A stretch of 64,000 nucleotides of DNA from Desulfopila sp. IMCC35008. Lineage in GTDB: Bacteria > Desulfobacterota > Desulfobulbia > Desulfobulbales > Desulfocapsaceae. Position 1 is the stretch's first letter, and every line of letters starts with the position of its first letter. Location: positions 842,001-906,000 of the forward strand of contig NZ_CP050700.1 in NCBI RefSeq assembly GCF_010646885.2, given 5' to 3'. A program made the translations under genes and the position numbers. Shown piece by piece: positions 55,667 through 64,000 of the stretch. A model generated the notes under the pieces. It saw only the letters and a list, made by a program, of their open reading frames with translations. It made no database searches and was not told the DNA's origin.

Positions 55667-56494
55667 ATGGCGAAAACAATTCAGGAAATCATTGCGATGA
55701 AAGAAGCGGGCTCCAGGATCTCCATGCTGACAGCCTATGATGCTGGGATGGCCCGGCTCATGGCGGATTGTGGGGTCGACATGTTCCTGGTGGGGGATTC
55801 ACTGGGTATGGTTGTACTCGGTTATGACTCCACCGTTCCTGTGACCATGGACGACATGATTCATCATGCGTCGGCGGTACGGCGCGGTGCTCCCGATTCA
55901 TTTATTGTTGGTGATATGCCGTTTGGGTCCTACCAGACCGGTCTCCGGGATAGTGTGAAAAACGGGATTCGCTTTGTGAAAGAGGCGGGTTGTGATGCTG
56001 TGAAGCTGGAAGGGGGTAAGGCTGTCGCTGATACTGTGGCAGAGTTGGTTCGATCCGGAATCTCGGTTATGGGCCATCTTGGCCTGACTCCCCAGACAGC
56101 CTCTCAGCTGGGCGGCTATAAGGTGCAGGGAAAGGATCTTGAAAGCGCGTCGACAATGCTGGAAGACGCACTTGCCTTGCAAGAGGCAGGGGCTTTTTCT
56201 CTCGTGCTTGAGTGTGTTCCATCGGAGCTGGCCGCCATTATCTCGCAATCTCTCACTATCCCGACTATCGGTATCGGGGCTGGTGCTGATTGTGATGGGC
56301 AGGTCCTTGTTGTAAACGATATGTTGGGCATGTTTGAAAAATTCATTCCGAAGTTCGTGAAACAATACCAACAACTGGCCCCAATGATCCGGGAAGGGGT
56401 CAAGCAGTACGTGAGTGAAGTTCGTGATGGGAGTTTTCCGGCATCCGAACAGGGATTTTCAGTGGATACCGATTACAGTACTCTTCAAAAGTAA
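55667..56494 (+). CDS. panB: 3-methyl-2-oxobutanoate hydroxymethyltransferase PanB
   Basis: The ATG at 55667 is used; a GTG 3 bases earlier is possible. The product has 275 residues, a TIM barrel with metal-binding VGDSLGMVVLGYDSTVPVT and VKLEGG blocks, and the C-terminal GIGAGADCDGQVLV. It catalyses the first step of pantothenate synthesis, adding a hydroxymethyl group from methylene-THF. It ends the operon; a terminator follows 25 bases later. Confidence 0.95.
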   Translation: MAKTIQEIIAMKEAGSRISMLTAYDAGMARLMADCGVDMFLVGDSLGMVVLGYDSTVPVTMDDMIHHASAVRRGAPDSFIVGDMPFGSYQTGLRDSVKNGIRFVKEAGCDAVKLEGGKAVADTVAELVRSGISVMGHLGLTPQTASQLGGYKVQGKDLESASTMLEDALALQEAGAFSLVLECVPSELAAIISQSLTIPTIGIGAGADCDGQVLVVNDMLGMFEKFIPKFVKQYQQLAPMIREGVKQYVSEVRDGSFPASEQGFSVDTDYSTLQK

Positions 56495-56519
56495 CACTAT
56501 TCAGCCTGCAAGATAGTAA

Positions 56520-56554
56520 GGGTCGTCCGGGAGCATCTCGGGCGACCCTTTTTT
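56520..56554 (+). terminator. Rho-independent terminator after panB
   Basis: GGGTCGTCC (56520-56528) pairs with GGGCGACCC (56540-56548), with one G-T pair, around an 11-base loop. TTTTTT follows at 56549-56554. It separates the ruv-panB operon from the dcw cluster. Confidence 0.85.
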
Positions 56555-56805
56555 GGTTGTATGCCCCACTTTGCACCACCCATCTTTTTGTTTGTCCATT
56601 TTCTTCTTTTTTCAGGCCATTCAACATTTTTTCTCCGCGTGCCAAATATGCGAGATTGATACCAAGATTTTGTTGGGCGATTCCAGGGAGAATTCCTGGG
56701 TTGAGTACACTATATGGTGTTTCGGGTGATAGATGTGTGTTCTATGTGGTGCATTGGTTGCTTTTTCTTGTGTTGTTAGGTTCCCGATGTTGCGTATATT
56801 TTTCC

Positions 56806-56880
56806 TTGACATGAAGTCCCTTGCTGTTATAAATGGAAATAAGGTGGAGAGAAGTGGAGTAAAGGGGAAGCAAAGTGGAG
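56806..56880 (+). promoter_or_regulatory. dcw promoter and MraZ-box repeats
   Basis: TTGACA (56806-56811) and TATAAA (56828-56833) are 16 bases apart. Just after them are GTGGAG at 56844 and 56854, GGGGAA at 56864 and GTGGAG at 56875, spaced 10, 10 and 11 bases on one face of the helix. MraZ proteins bind such spaced GTGG-type direct repeats and repress their own operon. Confidence 0.7.
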
Positions 56881-56902
56881 TGAGGTCCCAGAGAGGGGAT
56901 GA

Positions 56903-57361
56903 ATGGCAAAAAGCAGGTTTCGCAGCACGACAGAGCACACGATGGATTCGAAAGGGAGGCTCAATTTTCCCAGTCGTTTCCGCGAGGTGTTGAACCAGTA
57001 TGATTCGGAGATCCTCATGGTTGCGCCATGGGGTAAGAATCATCTGCGTGCTTTCCCTTTGCCGGAATGGGAAATCCTGGAAGATCGGCTGATGACCGAA
57101 GGCCGTGAGAAACCCGATCTCGCAAATTTCATACGATATGTTGTTGGTGGTGTAGCCGAATGCAGCCTGGACAAGCAGGGTCGGGTACAACTCCCTGTGC
57201 AGTTGCGTACAAAAGTCAGTTTGGCCAAAAACATAATGCTGGTCGGGATGATAAGGCATGTTGAGATCTGGGACAAGGAGATCTGGCAGCAGGATAATGA
57301 AGCAACCAGCGAAAACTTTGATTCCTTTAATGAGCAGCTTTCTCAGATGGGGATTTTTTAA
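56903..57361 (+). CDS. mraZ: Transcriptional regulator MraZ
   Basis: A 152-residue protein with an AGGGGAT site. Two copies of the family fold carry DSKGRLNFPSRFRE (residues about 14-27) and DKQGRVQLPVQLRT (about 90-103), each with the DxxxR signature. MraZ forms a ring, binds the repeats upstream and controls the division and cell-wall cluster that it heads. Confidence 0.93.
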   Translation: MAKSRFRSTTEHTMDSKGRLNFPSRFREVLNQYDSEILMVAPWGKNHLRAFPLPEWEILEDRLMTEGREKPDLANFIRYVVGGVAECSLDKQGRVQLPVQLRTKVSLAKNIMLVGMIRHVEIWDKEIWQQDNEATSENFDSFNEQLSQMGIF

Positions 57362-58260
57362 TGGCCCTGGAACGGGATATTGAGCGTATCCATATCTCTG
57401 TGTTGGCCGATGAGGTTCTGCAGTACCTCAAACCGGTTTCCGGTGGTATTTACATGGATGGTACCCTGGGACTTGGCGGGCATTCCTTGCTGATCTTGGA
57501 GGCCAGTAGTCCGGAAGGCCGTGTGATCGGATTTGAGTGGGATGAAAATGCGATAGCCAGGAGTCGTACTCGACTTAAGGACTTTGGGGAACGATTGACG
57601 ATCGTTCGGCGTAACTTTGCAGAGATTGCTTTAGGACTGCAGGAAGCGGGAGTGGAAAAGCTTGATGGTTTGCTTATTGATATCGGCCTTTCTTCACTTC
57701 AGCTTGATATGGGTGATAGAGGCTTTAGCTTTCAGCGGGATGAACCTCTGGATATGAGGATGGACAGCCGCAGAGAGATAACGGCAGCCAAAATCATTAA
57801 ACAATCAACCGAAGAACAGCTGGCTGACATTTTTTATTATTACGGGGAAGAACGACAGGCACGCCGCATAGCATCATTTATTGCAGAGAGTCGGAAACAA
57901 GAAGAGATTAAAAGCTCCGGCCGTTTGGCGGAACTTGTGTCACGTGCCGTTCCCCGTCGTTATCATCCGAAGAAAATACATGTCGCAACCAAGGTGTTTC
58001 AGGCGTTGCGAATTGCCGTCAATACGGAATTGGAAAACCTGTCCCGGATAATTGATGAGGCTCCTGCCTTGTTAAAGCCGGGTGCACGATTCTGTGTGAT
58101 TTCTTTTCATTCTCTGGAAGACCGGATTGTGAAAAGGAAGTTCAGAGAACATTCGGATCTGAATGTTCTTACCCCCCGGCCGGTGACAGCAGGTGCGGGG
58201 GAGGTTTCGGAGAATCCGAGATCGAGGAGTGCCAAATTGAGGGTTGCAGAACGGATCTGA
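57361..58260 (+). CDS. rsmH: 16S rRNA m4C1402 methyltransferase RsmH
   Basis: A 299-residue SAM enzyme. The SAM site is YMDGTLGLGGHSLLILE near residue 35. Other blocks are LLIDIGLSSLQLD and KIHVATKVFQALRIAVNTEL, and the C-terminal CVISFHSLEDRIVKRKF. The gene starts in the last base of mraZ (overlap of one). RsmH methylates N4 of C1402 in the ribosomal P site. Confidence 0.95.
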   Translation: MALERDIERIHISVLADEVLQYLKPVSGGIYMDGTLGLGGHSLLILEASSPEGRVIGFEWDENAIARSRTRLKDFGERLTIVRRNFAEIALGLQEAGVEKLDGLLIDIGLSSLQLDMGDRGFSFQRDEPLDMRMDSRREITAAKIIKQSTEEQLADIFYYYGEERQARRIASFIAESRKQEEIKSSGRLAELVSRAVPRRYHPKKIHVATKVFQALRIAVNTELENLSRIIDEAPALLKPGARFCVISFHSLEDRIVKRKFREHSDLNVLTPRPVTAGAGEVSENPRSRSAKLRVAERI

Positions 58261-58308
58261 AAAGCGGCAGCAGGAGAGAAAAGGTAATTTGGGAGGAGGG
58301 AACGTTAC

Positions 58309-58704
58309 ATGCTACTGAACAATTCAGCTCAAACATATGCGCGGCCAGTAACGGCTGCTCCGCTTAGGCAGCATCTTACAAGAAGACAACATCTGGAGTT
58401 ACCCGGCGGGTTGCAGCTTTGGAAGAGAGGGGCGAAATTCGCTGCCTTGCTTCTCCTGTTGGTATGTACGTGTCAGTTGGGGCTTGGCCAATTTCGTAAA
58501 GGATTGATCGAAACCATTGAACTGACCAGGCTTCAACAACTGAAATTGGCTGATGAACACATTTCCCTTCGGGCCAGGCGGGCTGCCCTGCTGATGCCCG
58601 ACAATATCGAACAGGTGGCGGCATCGACACTCGCTCTTCAGTCGCCGGAACCCGGGCAGGTGAGCAGATATAATCAACAAAAGGGTCGCTTTGAACGGTT
58701 ATAG
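58309..58704 (+). CDS. ftsL: FtsL-like cell division protein
   Basis: A 131-residue single-pass protein with a good GGAGG site. A basic N-terminus (RRQHLELPGG) precedes a membrane segment at about residues 45-63 (FAALLLLLVCTCQLGLGQF), then a periplasmic coiled coil (IELTRLQQLKLADEHISLRA). The sequence is poorly conserved, and the assignment rests on its size, topology and place between rsmH and a PBP gene. FtsL links FtsQ and FtsB to the transpeptidase in the divisome. Confidence 0.7.
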   Translation: MLLNNSAQTYARPVTAAPLRQHLTRRQHLELPGGLQLWKRGAKFAALLLLLVCTCQLGLGQFRKGLIETIELTRLQQLKLADEHISLRARRAALLMPDNIEQVAASTLALQSPEPGQVSRYNQQKGRFERL

Positions 58705-58713
58705 CGAGGGAAA

Positions 58714-60588
58714 ATGGCAAAGCGGACCGGTCTGCGGAGGCAGGACAGGAGAAGACGCAGAACGGTATGGCTCTGGCTGGGCGTATTGGTTGTCGGTGCA
58801 TTCGGTTGCTGGATGTATTTTCAGTCCCCGGACAGCGGTTGGAATTTCAGGAGATTGCTTGAGGGTGAGCAAACCGGCCTAGAAGCGAAGCAGGTGCGTC
58901 GAGGCTCCATTTATGATCGTAACTACAAAGAGTTGGCGGTCTCTCTGGAAAGGGTTTCTGTATATGTACGAACACGGGAAGTAGAAGGCATACTGGATGT
59001 TGCTGAAAAACTTGCCCCGGTTCTTGAAACCGAAGAAGAGCAGTTACTGGAGGCATTACAAGAGGGGAAACAACGGATATGGCTGATGGTGGACATCAGC
59101 CAGGACCAGGAAGATACCATCAGGGAGTTGGACTTGCCCGGAGTATACCTGCATAAGGACTATTCTCGATTCTATCCGCAAAAGACCGATGCTGCGCATC
59201 TGTTAGGTTTTGCCGAAGATGGTATAGGTCTTGCGGGTATTGAGTTTTATTTCGACAGGTTGCTCAGGGAAGTTCTGGCGGAAGGGGATGAGTATCTGGG
59301 CCACCACGGTCAGGAGCTGTTGCTGACCCTGGATATGAAGATTCAGTCTCTGCTTGAAGACCTTGTTCGTGAGATAAGCAAAGGCAGACCGAAAACGGCA
59401 ATCGGGGCATATGCAATGGATGCGGGTACCGGTTCAATCGTAGCTGCCGCACAGTTTCCGTCGTACAACCCGAATACATATCGCCTGTACTCACAGGATA
59501 TCCTCGAAAGCCTGCTGGTGCGACCCATGGTTGTACCGGAAACATTCCGGCTTATGCTCCGGGATGTGGCAGTTCTGAAGAGTCAGTATGACGCTCGTGG
59601 CAGCATCCTTCCCTGGAGTATTTCACAATCTGGACAATCCCTTGGCACCGAATTGCGGTTATGGGAAAGCCTTGGGCTGGAAAGTAGTCCGCCGGAAGAG
59701 TTTGTTATCGTGACCGAGGTATTATCAAAAGGCGGTTACCGGAATATTTTAAACAGAAGTGTCGCCAATCTGGGGACTGTGCCGGAGATGATGACACCTC
59801 TTAATCTTCTGACCGGTTTATCAGTTTTATTAAACGGGGGACAAAAGATTCAGCCTCACGTCGCGGGGTCGGTAGTTGATACCAGGACCGGCAAGGAACA
59901 TACAATTGATGATTACGTCGATAATGGCACGGGACAGGAGGTTGTCGCAACGGATGTCTCAAAGGAGTTTTCACTCCTTTTTGGCAGCTTGTCCGCAAAG
60001 GATGATTTGGGTGGTGGGACGGTGTATGACGAAGTCCGGTTTGTGAGAGAAGCTGACAAGGGCTGGGAACTCAGCAGAAATGGGGTCTATTTTATCGCCT
60101 TACCCCTTCCAAATGCTGAGGTTACAATGCTGCTCACCATTCAGGATAACGGAGGGGAGATGCAAAGGAGTAAAAATACTCAAGCGGTCTCACCAGGAAA
60201 GGCGTTGGCCTCGGTTTTGCCGAGAATTGCAGTACTTCAGCAGGTAGGAAAAGGGTTGCATGCGGTTGCCGAACCAAACGACGGGCAGAGTGGTAATTTT
60301 CCTGCTACTCTTGATCCTATTCGGGATGCGTTGAGAGATTCCATGGCAGCGGAAGATTCTGCAGAAACGACTGTTGAGTATATGCCGGACCTGATAGGTT
60401 TTAGCCTGAGGAAGGGGTTGCGGATGCTGCAGGATAAAAATTGCAGGATTCGGGTGTATGGGACAGGTCAGATAATAGGTCAGGAACCGAAGCCGGGAAC
60501 GGAGTTGAACGAGACCTCGGAGTGTGTGCTTAAGCTGCGACAAGAGGATGTAAGCCTTGAATCCTATGAAAAGAAAATTGTGAATTGA
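58714..60588 (+). CDS. FtsI/PBP3-like protein with degenerate transpeptidase site and PASTA tail
   Basis: A 624-residue protein with a GAGGGAAA site. It has an N-terminal membrane anchor (WLWLGVLVVGAFGCW) and a PBP dimerisation region (RGSIYDRNYKELAVS, later GIGLAGIEFYFDRLL). The transpeptidase-like domain spans about residues 205-510. In the aligned frame (AYAMDAGTGSIVAAAQFPSY) the catalytic STFK reads Glu276-Thr-Phe-Arg279. KTGTA is absent; the segment there reads DDLGGGTV (430-437). No clear SxN is seen. A PASTA domain ends the protein (MPDLIGFSLRKGLRMLQD). The dcw position equals ftsI, but the enzyme is predicted to be inactive. Confidence 0.8.
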   Translation: MAKRTGLRRQDRRRRRTVWLWLGVLVVGAFGCWMYFQSPDSGWNFRRLLEGEQTGLEAKQVRRGSIYDRNYKELAVSLERVSVYVRTREVEGILDVAEKLAPVLETEEEQLLEALQEGKQRIWLMVDISQDQEDTIRELDLPGVYLHKDYSRFYPQKTDAAHLLGFAEDGIGLAGIEFYFDRLLREVLAEGDEYLGHHGQELLLTLDMKIQSLLEDLVREISKGRPKTAIGAYAMDAGTGSIVAAAQFPSYNPNTYRLYSQDILESLLVRPMVVPETFRLMLRDVAVLKSQYDARGSILPWSISQSGQSLGTELRLWESLGLESSPPEEFVIVTEVLSKGGYRNILNRSVANLGTVPEMMTPLNLLTGLSVLLNGGQKIQPHVAGSVVDTRTGKEHTIDDYVDNGTGQEVVATDVSKEFSLLFGSLSAKDDLGGGTVYDEVRFVREADKGWELSRNGVYFIALPLPNAEVTMLLTIQDNGGEMQRSKNTQAVSPGKALASVLPRIAVLQQVGKGLHAVAEPNDGQSGNFPATLDPIRDALRDSMAAEDSAETTVEYMPDLIGFSLRKGLRMLQDKNCRIRVYGTGQIIGQEPKPGTELNETSECVLKLRQEDVSLESYEKKIVN

Positions 60589-60593
60589 GACGT

Positions 60594-63500
60594 ATGGGCG
60601 GCATGAAACATATCAGTCGACAAAACCAACAGGTAGCCAGGTCTCTTGGCGAGGTGCTGCAGGGCATTGAATATGTAGTATTGCAGAAACCTGATCGTGC
60701 CCCCGATGAGCCTACAATCTCAATGGTATATCATGATTCGAGGGAGGTTTCTGAAAACAGTATCTTTGTCGCTGTGGCCGGCACGGTGGTCGATGGCCAC
60801 AATTATATTGGGGATGCGGTTCGAAATGGCTGTGCAGCAGTTATCGTGGAAAGAGGCGCAAACTATCAGCGTCCCGGTAACTGGAAAGGTTGGCTTATTG
60901 AAGTAGAAGATTCCAGGAAGGCATATGGGGCTGCAGCCGAAAACTACTTTGGAAATCCGGCGGCGGAAATGATTCTGGTTGGAATAACAGGAACCAACGG
61001 TAAGACGACTATTACCTATCTGCTTGAGGATATCCTGGAACAGCAGGGGTATAGGGTAGGGGTTATCGGCACGGTGACCTATCGCTATAACGGGGTGAAT
61101 GGGAGAGTTGTAATGCCGTCACCCTTTACGACCCCTGAGGCTGTGCAGCTGCAAAAATTATTGTATGAAATGGCTGCTGAAGGGGTTGGTTATGTTATAA
61201 TGGAGGTCTCATCCCATGCCTTGTCCCAGTCTCGTATCGGTACTATTTGTTTCGATGTTGCGGCTTTTACTAATTTGTCCAGGGATCATCTGGATTATCA
61301 CCGAACCATGGAGGAGTATTTTCAGGCGAAATCGATTCTCTTTGTTAATCACCTGAAAAAAAAGGCCCAGGCGGTGATTTCGACGCCTCTTAGGCAGGGA
61401 GACGACGAGGACTGGTCAGGTCGTATCGCCGAATTTTGCAAGACGATAGGAGTAAATACCATAACCTGCGGGAAGGGGGAAGGTTGTGATTTTCGGGTTC
61501 TTGATTACTCGTCAGTTCTGACCGCAACCGAGATTTCTCTGATGGCGGCTGGCCGTCCAATATCCATGAAGAGTCCCCTGGTGGGGCACTTTAACGTCGA
61601 CAATTGTCTAACTTCGCTTGGAATTGTCTCGGCTCTCGGTATAGACCTGGATAAGGCTGTTACAACTCTTGAAAACGCAGTCGGGGCACCGGGCAGATTG
61701 CAGCGGGTGCTGGTCGATGACGGTTCTGAGCAGGATATGCCGGTTGTTTTTGTTGATTATGCGCATACTCCTGATGCCCTCAAACAGGTGTTGGCCACTC
61801 TGGAGGCACTGCCGCACAGGGAACTCTATTGTGTTTTTGGTTGCGGAGGTGACAGGGATAGGGGGAAACGACCGGTTATGGGAAGCTTCGCCGGATGTTT
61901 TGCTGATGTGGCTATCATTACAGATGATAATCCTCGGACGGAAGACCCGGATGAAATTCGGCGTCAGATTGTTCCTGGAGTGATAAAGGCAGGTCTCGAG
62001 CAACAAGAACAATTATGGCTGAAGACAAGAACAGGAGGCATCAGGGGTTTCGTTGAAATCGGCAACAGGAAAGAGGCAATACACAGCGCCATTTGCAGTG
62101 CCGGCAGTGGCGATATCGTTCTTATTGCCGGTAAAGGACACGAAACGTACCAGCTGACCATGCAGGGTAAACAGTTCTTTGATGACTGCCTGGAGGCGGA
62201 AGATGCCCTTTGCTCCTGGAACTGTCACTCCCTGGCTAAAGCAACCGGAGGAGACCTGGTGCAGAAGGAGGGGTGTGAAGGAAAATGTCTCGGGAGTGTT
62301 TCAATAGACAGCAGGAACATTCATCCGCGTGATGTGTTTGTCGCTCTCAGGGGAGAGAATTTTGATGGGCATAGCTTTCTGGAATCCGTTGTCGAAAAGA
62401 AGAGTGGCTGCCTGGTTGTGGAAAAAGGCAGTGACAAAACAATACCTTCATCAATTTCGAGGATTGAGGTGGCAGATACCCTGCGGGCACTGGGTGACCT
62501 TGCCGGCTACAGGCGTCGCTTACTCGCAGCAGACAGGAACCTTGCAGTAGCGGCGATAACCGGAAGTTGCGGTAAGACAACAGTTAAGGAAATGACTGGA
62601 GCCATTTTGCAGCGTAGATGGCCGGCCGGGCCGGATTATCCGCCTGAGAGTGTACTGTTAACCAAGGGAAACCTGAATAACCTCATTGGACTGCCACTTT
62701 CCCTCTTACCTATTTCTCGCCGACACAAGGCTGTGGTTCTTGAGATGGGAATGAATATACCGGGTGAAATTCGGAGGATGACAGAGATAGCCGATCCGGA
62801 TATCTGTTGTATTACCAATATCCACGGAGTGCATCTGGAAGGGTTGGGATCTATTGATGGTGTCGGGGATGCGAAGGAGGAACTCTTTGCCCAAGCCTCA
62901 AAGAAGTCGATATTTATTGTTAATATTGATGATGAACAGATATGCAGACGAGCAGAAAAATATTCTCAACGAAAGATATTGTTTTCCGCAACTCCAGAAC
63001 ATGTACACCAGAAACCTGATCTTTTTGCCTCTGACGTCAATGGGTCGGAACCGGGTGTCTTGACGTTCACGCTGCATAAAGGAGAAGAACAGGAAGAGAT
63101 TCATCTTTTTACTGCCGGGATCCACAATGTCGCCAACGCGGTTGCGGCGGCAGCCATTGCAACTGCCGGAGGGGCAAGTTTAAAGGAAATAGCAGCAGGT
63201 CTTGCGGATTTCAGACCTGCAGACAGAAGAATGGTCATCGAGAAGGGCAAAAATGGTCTGACAGTCATTAATGATACCTATAATGCCAATCCGGTTTCCA
63301 TGGCTGCAGCGATCGATGCACTTGTCGAGTTGTCACCGGGGAAACGTGGGGCGGTATTAAGCGATATGCTTGAACTTGGTGAAAGTTCGGCAGATCTGCA
63401 TTATCAACTTGGGCGTAAGGTCGGTATTTCCGGTCTCGATTTCCTGGGAGTTGTAGGGAACTTTCGTGACGATGTTGTGAGAGGAGCAGTTGATGCGGGG

Positions 63501-63668
63501 ATGAATCCGCAAAAAGTCGCGGCTTGTCCCGATAAAGAGGACATTCTAAGAGTTTTGAACACACTTATAGACAAAGGTGAACTTGGTGAAAATGACTGGC
63601 TGCTGGTCAAGGGGTCCAGGGGTGGAAAAATGGAAACCATTGTCGAAAAAATGATTGAAAGCCGTTGA
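60594..63668 (+). CDS. murE-murF: Fused MurE-MurF mureins ligase
   Basis: The product has 1024 residues from the ATG at 60594; a TTG at 60585 inside the PBP stop and an ATG at 60603 are alternatives. Residues about 10-535 are MurE: ATP site GITGTNGKTTITYLL (near 133), and DNPR near residue 445, the signature for meso-diaminopimelate addition. Residues about 545-1020 are MurF: GSCGKTTVKEM near 655, and INDTYNANPVSMAAAI near 900. The fusion joins two consecutive cytoplasmic steps of peptidoglycan precursor synthesis: DAP addition and D-Ala-D-Ala addition. Both halves look intact. Confidence 0.93.
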   Translation: MGGMKHISRQNQQVARSLGEVLQGIEYVVLQKPDRAPDEPTISMVYHDSREVSENSIFVAVAGTVVDGHNYIGDAVRNGCAAVIVERGANYQRPGNWKGWLIEVEDSRKAYGAAAENYFGNPAAEMILVGITGTNGKTTITYLLEDILEQQGYRVGVIGTVTYRYNGVNGRVVMPSPFTTPEAVQLQKLLYEMAAEGVGYVIMEVSSHALSQSRIGTICFDVAAFTNLSRDHLDYHRTMEEYFQAKSILFVNHLKKKAQAVISTPLRQGDDEDWSGRIAEFCKTIGVNTITCGKGEGCDFRVLDYSSVLTATEISLMAAGRPISMKSPLVGHFNVDNCLTSLGIVSALGIDLDKAVTTLENAVGAPGRLQRVLVDDGSEQDMPVVFVDYAHTPDALKQVLATLEALPHRELYCVFGCGGDRDRGKRPVMGSFAGCFADVAIITDDNPRTEDPDEIRRQIVPGVIKAGLEQQEQLWLKTRTGGIRGFVEIGNRKEAIHSAICSAGSGDIVLIAGKGHETYQLTMQGKQFFDDCLEAEDALCSWNCHSLAKATGGDLVQKEGCEGKCLGSVSIDSRNIHPRDVFVALRGENFDGHSFLESVVEKKSGCLVVEKGSDKTIPSSISRIEVADTLRALGDLAGYRRRLLAADRNLAVAAITGSCGKTTVKEMTGAILQRRWPAGPDYPPESVLLTKGNLNNLIGLPLSLLPISRRHKAVVLEMGMNIPGEIRRMTEIADPDICCITNIHGVHLEGLGSIDGVGDAKEELFAQASKKSIFIVNIDDEQICRRAEKYSQRKILFSATPEHVHQKPDLFASDVNGSEPGVLTFTLHKGEEQEEIHLFTAGIHNVANAVAAAAIATAGGASLKEIAAGLADFRPADRRMVIEKGKNGLTVINDTYNANPVSMAAAIDALVELSPGKRGAVLSDMLELGESSADLHYQLGRKVGISGLDFLGVVGNFRDDVVRGAVDAGMNPQKVAACPDKEDILRVLNTLIDKGELGENDWLLVKGSRGGKMETIVEKMIESR

Positions 63669-63716
63669 TGAGAATTGACGTTGATGAAGAAAAAAGAGAA
63701 GGGATAAGAAGACAGG

Positions 63717-64000
63717 ATGCTGTACCATTTACTATACCCATTACATAGCACATTTATCGGCTTCAATGTCTTTAGATACATAACCTTTCGCTGTATCTGC
63801 GGGGCGGTGACAGCGTTTGCCATAATGATTATTTTTGGTCCGATGTTTATTCGGGCTATGAAACGGTTGCAGATAGGACAAGTTGTCCGCGACGACGGAC
63901 CGGAAACTCATCTTGCCAAGCGGGGTGTACCGACTATGGGGGGGATATTGATCCTTTTCTCCATTTCCGTTGCAACTCTGCTCTGGGCGAACCTTACCAA
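63717..64000 (+). CDS. mraY: Phospho-N-acetylmuramoyl-pentapeptide transferase MraY, N-terminal part
   Basis: The frame is open to the window end from the ATG at 63717. Its 94 visible residues include [37 protein letters not shown], then [16 protein letters not shown]. The RRKxQxxxQxxRxDGPxxHxxKxGTPTMGG pattern is the MraY N-terminal signature. It makes lipid I from UDP-MurNAc-pentapeptide in the inner membrane. It follows murEF by 48 bases. Confidence 0.93.
   Translation, partial: MLYHLLYPLHSTFIGFNVFRYITFRCICGAVTAFAIMIIFGPMFIRAMKRLQIGQVVRDDGPETHLAKRGVPTMGGILILFSISVATLLWANLT

Noticed and set aside
1..64000. CRISPR arrays, rRNA genes and prophage modules
   Set aside because: I saw no regularly spaced repeats, rRNA motifs or runs of phage structural genes.

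Overview
The window looks like a chromosome segment of a Desulfobacterota bacterium, most likely near the Desulfobulbales. Supporting signs are the opening style of the PAS-rich hybrid kinase, a SelW-type selenoprotein whose Sec codon is an in-frame TGA, a TTT-type tripartite transporter, and a division cluster that carries a PASTA-tailed PBP and a fused MurE-MurF. This placement is inferred from gene content; no rRNA is present.

Layout. 1-2.7 kb: two tandem YadA-like trimeric autotransporter genes (one runs off the edge, one frameshifted) and a dead IS200/IS605 transposase. 2.9-6.1 kb: a five-PAS soluble hybrid histidine kinase. 6.3-7.6 kb: Tn3 and IS3 transposase debris. 7.7-14.6 kb: a nucleobase/nucleoside salvage locus (phosphoribosyltransferase, CodA-like deaminase, and a BMP-type nucleoside ABC importer on the minus strand). 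15.2-17.3 kb: an IS91-like element with a tyrosine recombinase. 17.8-22.1 kb (minus): sulfatase-like enzyme, thioredoxin-like protein, thioredoxin reductase, thioredoxin and a GntR regulator. 22.3-27.5 kb (plus, divergent): tctBAC transporter, trans-3-hydroxy-L-proline dehydratase and an ornithine-cyclodeaminase-family reductase. A palindrome overlaps the gntR promoter, so the two arms are probably co-regulated.

27.5-36 kb is AT-rich and accessory: an uncharacterised protein, an IS200 copy, then an array resembling integron gene cassettes (attC-like hairpins between genes). It carries a Cys/His-rich unknown protein, a YeeE/YedE pair, a cytochrome P460 and a diheme cytochrome c. A tRNA-Arg closes it.

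36-64 kb is mostly housekeeping: ClC channel, dGTPase-like HD protein, SelW selenoprotein, DtxR-like regulator, recN, a PP-loop thiolase-like protein, nitroreductase, Dus, MscS and a TPR protein. A decayed chemotaxis receptor and decayed solute-binding protein follow. Then comes cca-rlmE-yebC-ruvC-ruvA-ruvB-panB with a terminator, and the dcw cluster mraZ-rsmH-ftsL-PBP-murEF-mraY. The dcw PBP lacks its catalytic motifs and looks like a pseudoenzyme.

Several accessory genes are broken by single-base indels (YadA-like, IS91 recombinase, IS200 TnpA, MCP, solute-binding protein) while the long housekeeping frames are intact. That pattern fits real decay better than uniform sequencing error, but only the reads could settle it.
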